Below are positions 1 to 10,130 of a stretch of 64,000 nt of DNA, piece after piece (the first letter of the stretch is position 1; each line of letters opens with the position of its first letter). The position numbers were made by a program, and so were the translations under genes. Source of the DNA: Elephas maximus indicus. Lineage: Eukaryota > Chordata > Mammalia > Proboscidea > Elephantidae. The DNA lies in NCBI RefSeq assembly GCF_024166365.1, contig NC_064839.1, forward strand, positions 40,126,378-40,190,377, given 5' to 3'. The notes under the pieces are model-generated. The model searched no databases and was not told the origin of the DNA. It saw only the letters and a list, made by a program, of their open reading frames with translations.

Positions 1-872
1 CCTCAAAACAAAATCCTGTCGTCAGAAGAATGCCACGTTCCTTCTCTTCCCCTTGGAGGGTATGAGACATCTTTCTGGACTTCTTACTCCATTCATTCCC
101 AGACTTTTGGGAGCTGGTGCCTGCTCAGCAAGTGGAAGGGAACTGAGGGAGGTGGAGGCTCTGCAACAGGGCTGTCTGAAGGTCTGGAGGCAGAGTGGTC
201 CTGGCAGAGTGGCCTAAAAAGGACCTCATGAAAGCTCTGGCTGCCAGCTCAGTGGAAAAGGCAGATGTTGGGCTTTCAGAAGCTAATCTGGGGACAGTGG
301 CCCTTTGATCTGCAGAATCAGCTTGTCTTCTCCATCCCAGGTGACATGAGGTTTGTTTCTTAGAGTGAGTCTTGGCTCCAGCTCTCAGTCCAGGCCCCAG
401 CCAACTTGAATGTCACTGATTCAATTGTTATACCTCCTGCTACCCCTTTCTATACCCCACGCAGGTGAGAGACACTTTTCTACTGGCTCTGGCACCATAC
501 CCTGTTAAGTTTTCCTATCCAACCCATTCTGTTCCTTATAAAAAACCCACTAAATATATCACGGACTTCTTTCTTATCAGTGCATGTAAATCTAGTTCAT
601 TCCTTTTCATGGCTACATGATATTCCACTATGAATAGAATGTGCCAACATTTGTTAATCAGTTCTTTAGCACTTTTCAGTATTGTAAATACCACAGTGAA
701 CATCCTTGTCTTTGCACACTTGTGCAACTATTTTTATAGGATAGATTTCTAGAAATGGAATTGCGGGGTCAAAGTGTACACCCATTTAAATCTTGCACCA
801 AATTGTCCTCTAAAACTCTGGTACCAGTCTCGATGGTGGCTTCTTCTCAATATCACCCTCTTGTCCCTGCAG
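1..872. other. ST3GAL2 intron sequence
   Basis: Positions 1 to about 515 look unique, with no open reading frame or recognisable repeat. Positions about 520-835 resemble the 3' portion of an old LINE-1 on the minus strand. The pyrimidine tract and acceptor of the first exon close the stretch. Confidence 0.6.
520..836 (-). repeat. Old LINE-1 (L1M-type) 3' fragment
   Basis: Read on the minus strand this is the usual mammalian LINE-1 ORF2-end/3' UTR region, complementary to motifs such as TGATATTCCACTATG and AATTGCGGGGTCAAAG. It is diverged and interrupted, inside a ST3GAL2 intron. Confidence 0.6.
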
Positions 873-1052
873 GATGAATCAGGCGCCAACTGTGGGCTTT
901 GAGCAGGATGTTGGCAGCCGAACCACCCACCATTTCATGTACCCTGAGAGTGCCAAGAACTTGCCTGCCAATGTCAGCTTTGTGTTGGTGCCCTTCAAGG
1001 CCCTGGACCTACTGTGGATCGCCAGCGCCCTGTCCACAGGGCAGATCCGATT
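873..1052 (+). CDS. ST3GAL2: ST3GAL2 coding exon (first in window)
   Basis: The acceptor is a pyrimidine tract ending CCCTGCAG. The first base completes an Arg codon from the previous exon, followed by Met-Asn-Gln-Ala. The donor is GTGAGC after the first two bases of a Phe codon. It encodes the stretch between sialylmotifs L and S, including [15 protein letters not shown] with a possible N-glycosylation sequon (NVS). Confidence 0.95.
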
Positions 1053-4000
1053 GTGAGCCTCCTTGCTCGCTGGGAGTAGAATATGGGTGACAAGAGCACC
1101 TTGGGAGGAGTCTTCCTGGGACTGGATCTGAGAATTCCTTTAACTGAACTTTTTGGCCAGAAGGGGTTAGGGAGGAGGGAGGCAATATAGGGAGGATCCA
1201 AAATGGTGGGTTAGCTGAGGGCACAGCTTGTTCTGTGCCACTTCCTGAATGGTGACATCCAGTATCCTGGTGGTGGAAAGGTGAGAGAAGGCCAGTCTTG
1301 TCTTGGTCTCCTTTCCAGATGGTAGCTACTAACTGTGGGAATACTGCCTTCTGAGCACTTTCTTTGGGGAGCAGCTGCCCCAGCATAGCTGGGAACCATG
1401 GGAAATTCAATTCACCTTGTATTTCTTAAAAAGCTTTATTGATCGAGATATAATTCACATACCATACAATTCACACATTAAAGTGTACAATTCAATGGCT
1501 TTTAGTATATTTTTAGAGTTGTGCAGTCATCACCACAGTTAATCTTAGAATGTTTTCATCACTCCAAAAAGATACACCCCACACCTCTTAGCCATCATCC
1601 CCGCCTCCCTCCACCACCACCCCCAGCCCTATTGTTGTTAGCTGCCATTGAGTTGACTAGGATTCATGGTGACTTTATGTACAACAGAACAAAACACTGC
1701 CCAGTCCTGCACCATCCTTACAATTGCCAGCATGTTCAGGTCCATTGTTGTGGCTGTTGTGCCAGTCCATCTCATCAAGGGTCTCCCTCGCTGACCCTCT
1801 GCTTCACCAAACATGATGTCCTCCTCTAGCGATTGATCCCTCCTGATGACATGTCCAGAGCAAGCAAGTCGGACAATCTGTAAGGTTTTCATTGGCTAAT
1901 TTTTGGAAGTAGTTCACCAGACCTTTCTTCCTAAGTCTGTCTTAGTCTGGAAGCTCTGCTGAAACCTGTCCGCCATGGGCGACCCTGTTGGAATTTGAAA
2001 TACCAGTGCCATAGCTTCCAGAGTCACAGCAATACACAAGCCACCACAGTACAACAAACTGACACATGTATACCCACACCGCTCAGCCATCACTCCCATC
2101 CGTCTACCGCCCCCCGCCCCCCCCAGGCCTGGACAACCACTAATCTGTTTTCTCTCTCACCATACATTTTTTAAAAAAGAAGTAGAAGATAAAATTTCCT
2201 GGCTTTCAGATGTTCATTATCTTATGTTTGGGAGAAATATGGCTAAATACCATATTTTTACACAAATAATGTGCACTTTCTACGTTTGTTTGCCAACTGC
2301 TCCCTCCTCCAGTGAAGTATCTTCTTAAGCGCCATTATGCCAGTTTAGTTTTACATGTTGCTGTGAAAAAAATTAGCATAGCACAGGGTCATGCTAGGCA
2401 GAGGAAAGAGCACAGACATGGTGGGTTTGAGAGGATCAGCTGACTCTAGTGGAGAGTTCACAGCAAAGAGTGTGGGAAGAAAAGTTGGGGCTAGATTATG
2501 GAAGGCCCCAACACTTGTCTGAAACATCCCTATTCCACCCTGAAGTATATGGGGAGCCATTGAAGGTTTCTGAGCAGGCGGTGAGGGTGCTGTGGGAGAT
2601 CCCTGGAAGCAGGGAAGCCTGTTGTGAGGCTGTTATCACTCAGGCCTGAGGGGGAGAAAGGCCTCCCTGGGTCCCATGAGGCCACCTGAAGTATGACCTT
2701 TCTGTCTGCTTGCAGCACCTATGCCCCAGTGAAGTCCTTCCTTCGAGTGGATAAAGAAAAGGTAAGCTCCCCACCTCTTTAATGGAAACAGTGCTGGCCT
2801 GACTTGTGGTGTGCCCGGTCCTGTGGCTCAGGTATCTCCTGGTTCCCTTCCAGAACCTTCAGTCTCCATCTGGTAAACCCAGCAGACCCCAGTAGAGGCT
2901 ATAGGAACCAGGACACAGGAGGCACAGGTCCACTGACAGGGTTGGAGGAACTGGTAGAAGCTGCCCAGAGCCTGGCCTGGGTCTCCAGGCCCCAAAAGCC
3001 CCTCACATGCTTGTTGCCCTTTCCCCTCCAGGTCCAGATCTACAACCCAGCCTTCTTCAAGTACATCCACGACCGGTGGACAGAGCACCATGGCCGCTAC
3101 CCTTCCACAGGGATGCTGGTGCTCTTCTTCGCCCTGCATGTGTGTGATGAGGTGGGTAGGAGAAACTGAGCCCACGGAACAGGGGGGATGCCATCCTTCT
3201 CAGATCTTAGCAGCAGCACCTCAAAGGGGAATGTGTTTTTGTAGGCAGAAGCCAAGCAGTTTTGATTGCCCCCATTTTTAGGCTCTGAAGTATAGATCTG
3301 CATTTCCCAAACTGTTACCACTTTCATGATTGTACCAAACCTGAAATCACTTCGTACAAGTTAAATTTACTTTGAAATTGAATTCTACTATCATAGTTGT
3401 AAGCAGCCCTGTTGGTGCAGTGGTTAAAGCGCTCTGCTGCTAACTGTCCTGTGAATCCACCAGGCCCTCCAAGGGAAAAAGATGTGGCAGTTTGCTTCCA
3501 TAAAAGTTGCAGCCTTGGAAACCCCCTATGAGTCAGCACGGACTCCACTGCAAGGAGTTTTTTAGGTTACCATAATTGCTATAACTTGCCACGAAGAAAA
3601 AGAAACTATAAACATAAGTAGAATGGAAACAGTATAGTTAAATTTTAGCCTGGTGATTGTCTCCTGTGGCTCAGAACCAGGCTCCCTCTCTGCTAAAGAC
3701 AGGAGAGTCGTTCAAGTAACCACATTTCACTAGTGGACAGAGCTCCTGTGCCATGAAGGTCAGTGCTCACGCTCAGCACACCCACCTTTACCAGTAAATT
3801 CTTTCGTGTGTGGTATTGGGCCCTTGACTGTATTTAAAAAAAAAATTAACAAAGGATGTTAGCATATACTGGGGAGGAGTCATATGCTAGTTCCAAGCAG
3901 AGAAGTTCTTCCTGATGTAATGAGGTGGGGGAAGTAGAACTGAAAAGGAAGCAACAGTAACCCCTGTGGGAGCCGATGTCCTTAATGCCAGGCTTGGGTG

Positions 4001-4361
4001 TCCCCTACGTCTCTCACGCTGGGGACTGATGAGGGGGACTGATGACCCGTCAGCCTCCCTGGCTGTTGTCCTGCGTCCTCTTTCTCCTCCCCTACTAGCG
4101 TGGGTCAGGGCGCGAGACACTCATGGCTGCCCCGCGCCCTTTCTCCACTGTCACCGACGCAGCGGCCCTCCCTGCACTTCCCCGCAGGTGAACGTGTACG
4201 GGTTCGGGGCTGACAGCCGGGGCAACTGGCACCACTACTGGGAGAATAACCGGTACGCGGGCGAGTTCCGCAAGACGGGCGTGCACGACGCAGACTTCGA
4301 GGCGCACATCATCGACATGCTGGCCAAGGCCAGCAAGATCGAGGTCTACCGGGGCAACTGA
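873..4361 (+). CDS. ST3GAL2: ST3GAL2, C-terminal four coding exons (partial gene)
   Basis: Beta-galactoside alpha-2,3-sialyltransferase 2, a type II Golgi membrane enzyme that transfers sialic acid from CMP-sialic acid to galactose of Gal-beta1,3-GalNAc on glycolipids and O-glycans. Coding exons are 873-1052, 2716-2761, 3032-3151 and 4188-4361, each bounded by AG and GT; joined they give an open frame of 172 complete codons ending in TGA at 4359-4361. This is roughly the second half of a protein of about 350 residues. The first half, with the membrane anchor and sialylmotif L, lies upstream of the window. Visible family marks are the sialylmotif S region in the third exon ([13 protein letters not shown]), motif III (HHYWE) and the VS-motif H-x4-E (HDADFE) in the last exon. 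The sequence matches human ST3GAL2 almost residue for residue from memory, and closely related ST3GAL1 is excluded by the C-terminal end IEVYRGN. It converges on DDX19A, as in human. Confidence 0.96.
1425..2165 (-). repeat. Old LINE-1 3' UTR split by a younger RTE fragment
   Basis: Positions 1425-1627 match the ancient LINE-1 3' region that reads ATTCACATACCATACAATTC on the + strand, and the match resumes at about 2105-2165 (CTGGACAACCACTAATCTG). The stretch in between is an RTE-derived insertion, so this L1 predates it. Confidence 0.6.
1628..2098 (-). mobile_element. Internally deleted RTE/BovB-clade LINE (5' UTR joined to ORF end)
   Basis: On the minus strand, positions 2098 to about 1895 match the 5' UTR of the RTE element also present at 33.49-33.67 kb (shared GGAAGCTATG..., ATTTCAAAT... 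and GACAGGTTTCAG). At about 1885-1895 it jumps directly to the C-terminal part of the RTE reading frame (motifs [13 protein letters not shown] and [10 protein letters not shown]) and ends in the RTE 3' terminus, a short tail ending in TAACAACAAT. The endonuclease and most of the reverse transcriptase are missing, so it cannot encode a mobile protein. It lies in a ST3GAL2 intron, antisense. Confidence 0.75.
2716..2761 (+). CDS. ST3GAL2: ST3GAL2 coding exon (46 nt)
   Basis: A short 46-nt exon between TTGCAG and GTAAGC. It completes the split Phe codon and encodes [15 protein letters not shown], ending in phase 0. It is too short to be seen as an open reading frame and was placed by splice sites and by homology to ST3GAL2. 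Confidence 0.94.
3032..3151 (+). CDS. ST3GAL2: ST3GAL2 coding exon with sialylmotif S
   Basis: Exactly 40 codons, phase 0 at both ends, between CCTCCAG and GTGGGT. It contains the conserved segment [18 protein letters not shown], which in this family helps bind both donor and acceptor, and ends at HVCDE. Confidence 0.95.
3152..4187 (+). other. Last intron of ST3GAL2
   Basis: Holds one AfroSINE at about 3402-3560 and otherwise apparently unique sequence. GC content rises steadily from about 3950 into the terminal exon. No other gene is seen. Confidence 0.6.
3402..3560 (+). mobile_element. AfroSINE (shortened)
   Basis: tRNA-derived head (GTTGGTGCAGTGGTTAAAGC), body (GATGTGGCAGTTTGCTTCC) and a 3' end like GAGTCAGCACGGACTCCACT. 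An internal part of the body is missing. Sense orientation in the last ST3GAL2 intron. Confidence 0.85.
4188..4361 (+). CDS. ST3GAL2: ST3GAL2 terminal coding exon
   Basis: Begins after CCCGCAG with [12 protein letters not shown] and ends with TGA after EVYRGN. It carries motif III (HHYWE) and the VS motif (HDADFE), whose His is the likely catalytic base in family GT29. The exon is very GC-rich and lies in the same CpG island as the following 3' UTR. Confidence 0.96.
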   Translation: MNVYGFGADSRGNWHHYWENNRYAGEFRKTGVHDADFEAHIIDMLAKASKIEVYRGN

Positions 4362-4757
4362 GCCGGCCTTGCCGCCACCCTTCCGGACCAGCCGCGAGGT
4401 GCTGCGCTCTGCGCCAGGACTGCGGGCCACCCCAGGGCGGCGGCCTGGGCCCTGCGCTGCCCCTCCAGGCAACCGGGAGCAGCCCGGGGCTGGACCAATC
4501 ATGCTGCACTCGAGCGGGTGCCCGCTGTCCCCGCCAATCACGAGACTCGGGGGGCCGGCCGGGGGTGGCGCCAATCAGCCCGCAGTCGAGTGGGGCTCGG
4601 GTTCTTTCAGCCAATCATGCGACTCAAGGAGAACTGCCAGCGTTGGGGCCCGTCTCCTCCAATCAATGGCCTTGGGAGGCGGGTCAGCGGCGGCTCTCTC
4701 CCCACTCCCTCACGCTTTTGGATAGGTTTTTATTTTATGCTTTTTAAGGCAAAGTTA
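4362..4757 (+). other. Proximal ST3GAL2 3' UTR within a CpG island
   Basis: Downstream of the stop the sequence stays GC-rich and CpG-dense to about 4700. It contains no extended conserved reading frame; the long open frames here are a side effect of GC content. It includes the five-box CCAAT array listed separately. The 3' end of the transcript is not visible: I found no strong AATAAA between here and 7 kb, only ATTAAA-type hexamers near 6.79 and 6.91 kb. Confidence 0.6.
4495..4665 (+). repeat. Array of five CCAATCA boxes in a roughly 39-bp tandem repeat
   Basis: CCAATCA occurs at 4495, 4534, 4571, 4611 and 4659 (spacings 39, 37, 40 and 48). Most units carry a second shared word, ACTCGAG-like (ACTCGAG, ACTCGG, GTCGAG, ACTCAAG), about 8-14 bases further on. 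This looks like a diverged minisatellite. CCAATCA is also the core NF-Y binding site, so the array could bind NF-Y. Confidence 0.8.
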
Positions 4758-4980
4758 AGGAGCCCCGGTGGCAGAGCGGTAAAGCGCTCGGTTGCCGACC
4801 GGAAGGTCGGCGGTTCGAACCCACAGAGCTGGTCCACGGGAGAACGATGTGGCAGTCTGTTTCCGTAAAGTTTACAGCTTTGGAAACCCTATGGGCAGTT
4901 CTGCGAAGCCCTACAGGTTCGCTGTGAGTCGGAATAGAATCGACTTGATGCAAGTGGGTCTGAGTTTTTTTTTTTTTTTA
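4758..4980 (+). mobile_element. CpG-rich AfroSINE with intact Pol III B box
   Basis: Full-length AfroSINE: tRNA-like head from 4760, a B box matching GGTTCGAACCC at 4812-4822, body GATGTGGCAGTCTG, tail GAGTCGGAATAGAATCGAC, then a T-rich end. Unlike the other copies in the window it keeps about a dozen CpGs in its first 110 bases. It sits at the edge of the ST3GAL2 CpG island. The tRNA-like head is part of the SINE and is not a tRNA gene. Confidence 0.92.
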
Positions 4981-7900
4981 AGAAATTGTCCCGGCCTCGG
5001 TGAGGTACTTTTCTCAGGCTCGCTAAAAGGAGCGTGTCAGCCGCTTGCCGGTCTGACCCCATCGGGGGTGTGGAGGAGGAGATGGTGGGGAAGGCTCGGG
5101 GCAGGACCTCCTCAGTGGGTATGGAAGGTGGAGATGGTAAGGCGACTCCCCTTCCCCGCATAAGGGGGCTTCCGCGGGGAGGCCTCCCCCGCCCGTGGCC
5201 TCAGGATGGGGTTTGAGGTGGGGTTCGTCGACGCCTTCTGGTGGTTGAGGCGCAGCGGTCTAAGTGGTTTCCAGAAGTTCGCTTTAACGCTAGGAGGAAA
5301 GTTAGAGCCCCCCAAATCTCCCCAGACCTCGGAGAGGATTTCAGACTCCACGTTTTCTTTATCAGGCCAGTTGGGCGAGTGTAAACCCACCAAAGAAATG
5401 CAATCACAGTGAAAATATAGAGGGCACGTGGGTCCCCTCGTCCTTTCTCCCCCCTCCCAGCCTTTGGCCACCCTATGGTTTGGCCTTTCTGACCAGGGCA
5501 TTTAGTGTCTCACCAGAAAAATTAGACAATTTTATTCACCCCGTGCTTGGGGCAGAGTTCGCTTAGGGCCTAACTCTGGAATATAGGTGTAAGGAACAGT
5601 GCAGGGGACAAGGAAGCCTGTCACATCAAATTAGGTGCTTCTCACTGAAGTGTATGCTCAGCCCCTACTACTCACCCCCATCTTTTTTAGTGTTTCTCCT
5701 TAGGCTCTGGGCCTCCTCACTAGCCTACTTGTTAATCTGAAAATAATCAGAAAACTTGCCCTGGGATTAAGCCCCAGCTGCTTCTTTCAGAACCGCCCCC
5801 CCCCCCGCCCCCCCCCCGCCCCACACACAGGAAGAACAACAGGTTGAACGGAAGGCTGGAGATGGGGTGCCTAGCTGTCTGGTGTATGTACCTTCCTCCT
5901 TCACCCATTGCCCCAAAGAGCAGTAGGAAACCTTTTGCTTAGGGGTGGAACTTGCTTTGGGCACATAGTTTAGTTAACCTGAAGTTGCCAGGTCTGGCTA
6001 ACCAACAAAGATTCTTTTTAAATTCTAAGCTGGCCATGCAAATAGCCAGGGGCCTAGCTGGGAGGAATAGACTTGCCCCCCTGCATGCTTCTTCCCCCAA
6101 CACCTCATGGTCCCCTGGCCCATGCTGTCCTGCCTTCTCTGCCCACTTTCCATTTCCAGCTCTAGGAGGACTGGGAAGCTAACAATCAGGGGTTAAAACT
6201 GGAAGCTGTTTGCATGACTGAACCCAGCTTAAGTCCCAAGAGGAAGCTGCTGGATACTATTGTAACCCTTCAAGGTTGGGGAAGTTTAGGAGGGGGGAAG
6301 GGCTTCTGTGAAGTTTCCAAACCACTAAAAAGACTCCCCCTCCCGATAGTGACTGACACAGATCCCACCCTTTTTCTTAGTGAGTTGACATCACCAGGCA
6401 GCCTCCTGGCCATTGGTGTAGTTCCTGCAGCTGGCTGGGGGAACGGTAATCAGCAGGGGAGTTTACTGGATGGAGGAGGGTTGGGGTGGGGCCGTGGGCA
6501 CACCTAAGTTAATATATTGAGATCTTTGCTTGAGTCTGTTTCTTCCTAATTCCCGAAGTGGGAGGAGTAAAGAATGGGGATGGGTTTGGGAGGCCATTAG
6601 TGGAATGTCTCTCTCAGGACTCCCCACAATGTTAGAGTCAAGGCACCAGCCATTCTTGCCAGTCGCATCTCAGTGCTTCCAGAAGAGGCTATTTTGAGTG
6701 TTTAGAAAATGAAAAACAATGCAATTATGCCAAACAGTATTGAGCAGAATAATTTATTCCTTTTTTGTTCCTTTATCTTTTTGTTTAAACTATTATTAAA
6801 TCCTTGTTCTGGAAGAGGTAGGTCCCAGCATTCAGCCCAGATTTCCTTTTCAGCAATAGTTATTTAAACAAATATTTTTTATTTTCTTCCCTTTCTCTTT
6901 CTGAATTAAAACAACAACAACAACAACAAAATGATATAGTCAGTTTTCTGTTCTGAAATGCATTGAATCATGGAAAGGTATATCTGAGAATGGGCAGATG
7001 TGACTGAGTAATGGCTAAGAATGTTCCGAGGTCGGAGTGGGGAAGGTTAGTGGGGTTGGGAAATTACTCTAGACACCCTTCCCTTAAGGAGCCTAGTTCC
7101 ATTGAACCTGTGCTCTGAAGTTCCTAAGACATTTAAATCTGAGGGTCTGTGACTCTTCATAAAAATCAACTCATTGTCTCCTCTGTAGTTGTCTCCAGAA
7201 GAGGAATTAATTGGAAAGAGTTCCTGGCAGCAGCTTTTCACAGTGGCTGTCCTGTAGCCATTTGACTGGCACCTCTCCATAAATGCTTTATTACCAAGGT
7301 CTCCATCAGCGTCTCTGCTGCATTTGGGCATGTCACAACATTAGTCAAACTGAGAATTTGTGCCACAAGCTTGGCCACCCAGACCTCTCTGGGGGGTGAG
7401 CTTAGGAGAGGTTTTCTGCATTTTTGCATGGCCCCTGCTGTTTCTCCATGCCTCACTCCTCCCATGCCACAAAGGAAACCAACATCTTAACTAGGCAGAA
7501 GGCAAGAACCTTCTTTGGGAGAGCTACTGCTAGCAGATGGGGTTTCACCCTTGGCCATCTTTGCCCATGTTTGTACCTGAGCATTGAGAACCCAGGTGGC
7601 AGGGTAGTGTGCAGCACAACCTGGACCTGCTGCAGAATGTTCCTTGTCCAGGGTGCAACCCAAAGCTGGTGGCCTTACCGGGTTACTCTAACTGGTTGGA
7701 GCAGCATACTCAAATGCTGTACATGTTGCCCCCAGAATCCACAGGGTCTCACCAAGCATTGCGTTGTTTCTTCATGGTGGCCAGGGACTGTGTTGCTTTG
7801 ATCCACTGAAGATACCACATCTGGAGCTGTAAGTTGGCATGAGCACTTGATTAAGTTTGCATTAATCTATTGTCATTCTCCATGAGACCCATGTGGCTTT

Positions 7901-8877
7901 GACATCAATCAAATAGGTGAGTAAATAGGATGAGGTAGGAATTACCTGCCCTTGCATAACTCAGGTTTTGATGGTGGCACCTATCTCTGCAAGTCCTACA
8001 GAGATGTGTTACTGACTTTGGACTTAATGTCTTGGAGATGAGGCGGAGGGCAGTTCTAGGGGCTCCTGTTTGGCCTGTTCAATCATAATAATCCTGACTC
8101 TACAGGTCAGGTTGCCAGTATGGGGATTTTGCCAGATAGTAAATAGACAGCTTTCCTTCTGGGACTGAGGAAATTACCCAATATCAGCCTGTGGTCTCAC
8201 TGGATCCACTTTTAAATAGACTTGGGCCAAGGCTCCATCTGTCATTTGCCCTACATAAACTCCTACCCTAACTGGTGGACAACAATGGCATTTCAGGTCT
8301 CAGGGGCAGTAGCTAAAAATCAGGAATGTCTGGGTGTTTCCCTTTCCCAACTGCACTGTCACTTCAGTGAATAGATGCAGACTTCTCTGGAAAGCCTTCA
8401 TGCTGTGCACCTGAGCACAGCAAATGACTGTTCCTCAAAGAACCCTTGACAAAGGGACTCCAGGTCTGGGAGCTGGCTTAGGTCTGGGAAATGGGTAAGA
8501 AGCTGCGAATTCCCTTCTCTACTCACGTTAGGTTTCTTTTCAGCACACCTAGAATTTTACCTCTCAGACACGTGAAGCAGTACCATAGCAGGCTGCCCAC
8601 CACCTACTTCATTTCTAAGCACCCCTATGATCAGTAAGCTATTGCTCCAAATCCCTGTAAGCCAAAACTCTGCCACACTGAAGCTTGTTATGGTAAACGT
8701 GCCTACCTTATCCGGGACAGTTGTCTTCCTGGCCTTTACTGTGCTGCGATCCCATTATTCTCAGTGAGGTCAAGGAACCAATTCTGGGCAGCACCTCCCA
8801 CTGTTACTCCCACTTACAGAGGACAGCCACCATAGAGCTCTTCAGTGATATTGGTGTCCCTGTCACGAATACATTCT
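4981..8877. other. Intergenic / distal ST3GAL2 3' region
   Basis: No coding exon recognised. Contents: a C-rich tract at 5793-5822, a CAA microsatellite at about 6909-6930, and otherwise unique-looking sequence up to about 7.5 kb. From about 7580 to 8860 the sequence resembles decayed internal sequence of an ERVL/MaLR-type endogenous retroelement on the minus strand, riddled with stops. The early part may belong to the ST3GAL2 3' UTR. Confidence 0.45.
5793..5822. repeat. Low-complexity C-rich tract (G-rich on minus strand)
   Basis: About 30 bases almost entirely C, with three interrupting G's. The minus strand has runs of ten or more G separated by single C's and could form a G-quadruplex. 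Confidence 0.85.
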
Positions 8878-10130
8878 TTAAAATTAATTTTTAAAAACTT
8901 TTTTATTGTGGAGTATAATACATGTACAGAAAAAGCATAAAAATAAATGTGCAAAAATATAGAGCTTAATGAATTATTTTAATATGAAAACACCCACAGA
9001 ACCACCAGCAGTTTGTGTGTGCATCCCAGAAGCCTCCCACTGCCCCATCCCCCTTGCCAAGCACAAGCCCCTCTCACCTTCCAGGTAACCACTGTCCTGA
9101 CAGTCCATGGTAATTACTTCCTCAGTTTTCTGTATACTTTCATCATCTGAACACATGGACAATAGGAACGTGTTTATGTATTCATCCCTAAACACTATGG
9201 TTTTGTTCTTCACTCTTGAGCTTTTTGTAAGTGGAATCATACAGTATGTGTTTTGTGCGTGTGCATTTTTTGAGTGTATGTGGCTTGGTTTCACTATATT
9301 TGTGAGATCCACCCATGTTGTTGTATGTAGCTGTAATTATTGTTTTCATTTTCGTTGTTGTATAGGATATTACCACAGGACTATCTATTGGAATGAAGAT
9401 GGCTATTCTGAATACTGCTTTTACGAACATTGTACACATCTCCTGGTGCACTTGTGCCTCTCTGATGGTTATAAAGGCAACAGTATATGTCATCCTGTTG
9501 AATGCAATCGTTAGTTCATAGACCACATGTGTCTTCAACTTGCTTTCCAAAGTGGTTATACCAATTGATACTCTTCAAGAAGTTCCAGTTGTTCCACATC
9601 CTTGCCAACATGTGGTATTGTAAATCTTGCAGGTTTTAGCCATTCTGCTGGCTATGTAATGATATATCATTTTGGTTTCAATCTGCACTGATTATCAAGG
9701 TAGTTAAACACCTATCACATGACTATCGGCCATTTGGATATCTTTTGTGAAGTGCCTGTTCAGGCCTTTCGCCTATTTTTCTACTAGGTTGCTTCTCTTT
9801 TTCTTAATGATTTATAGAAGTTTTAAAAATATATTATGGGTAAGAGCCCTTTGTCAGTTATATGTGTTGCAATTATTTTCTCCCGCTCCGTGACTTTTTC
9901 ATTGTCTTAATGGTGGCTTTTGATAACCAGCAATTCTTAATTTGAATATAGCTCAATTTATCAACTGTTTGCCATGATTCAAGTGTCCGTGTATGTGTCT
10001 GGGCTGCTTTGTTTCAGTGGTGTGTGTGCCCCGATATTACAGGGAATTATTTATTCTCATTTTATAATTGTTCTCCCACCTTATTGTTCTTCTATATGGA
10101 TTTTAGAATGAGCCTGTTGATTCCCCCTGC
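8878..10130 (-). repeat. Old LINE-1 3' portion
   Basis: Minus-strand L1M-type sequence: it begins with the L1 3' UTR pattern (TTTTTATTGTGGAGTATAAT on the + strand) and continues through typical ORF2-end/3' UTR words. No intact frame. Confidence 0.55.

Noticed and set aside
4095-4574. 159-codon minus-strand open frame opposite the ST3GAL2 last exon
   Set aside because: A by-product of high GC content; it is antisense to a well-supported coding exon and has no recognisable domain.
4758-4835. tRNA gene, suggested by A- and B-box-like sequence
   Set aside because: The tRNA-like part continues into the AfroSINE body and tail. No complete cloverleaf with matching acceptor stem was found.
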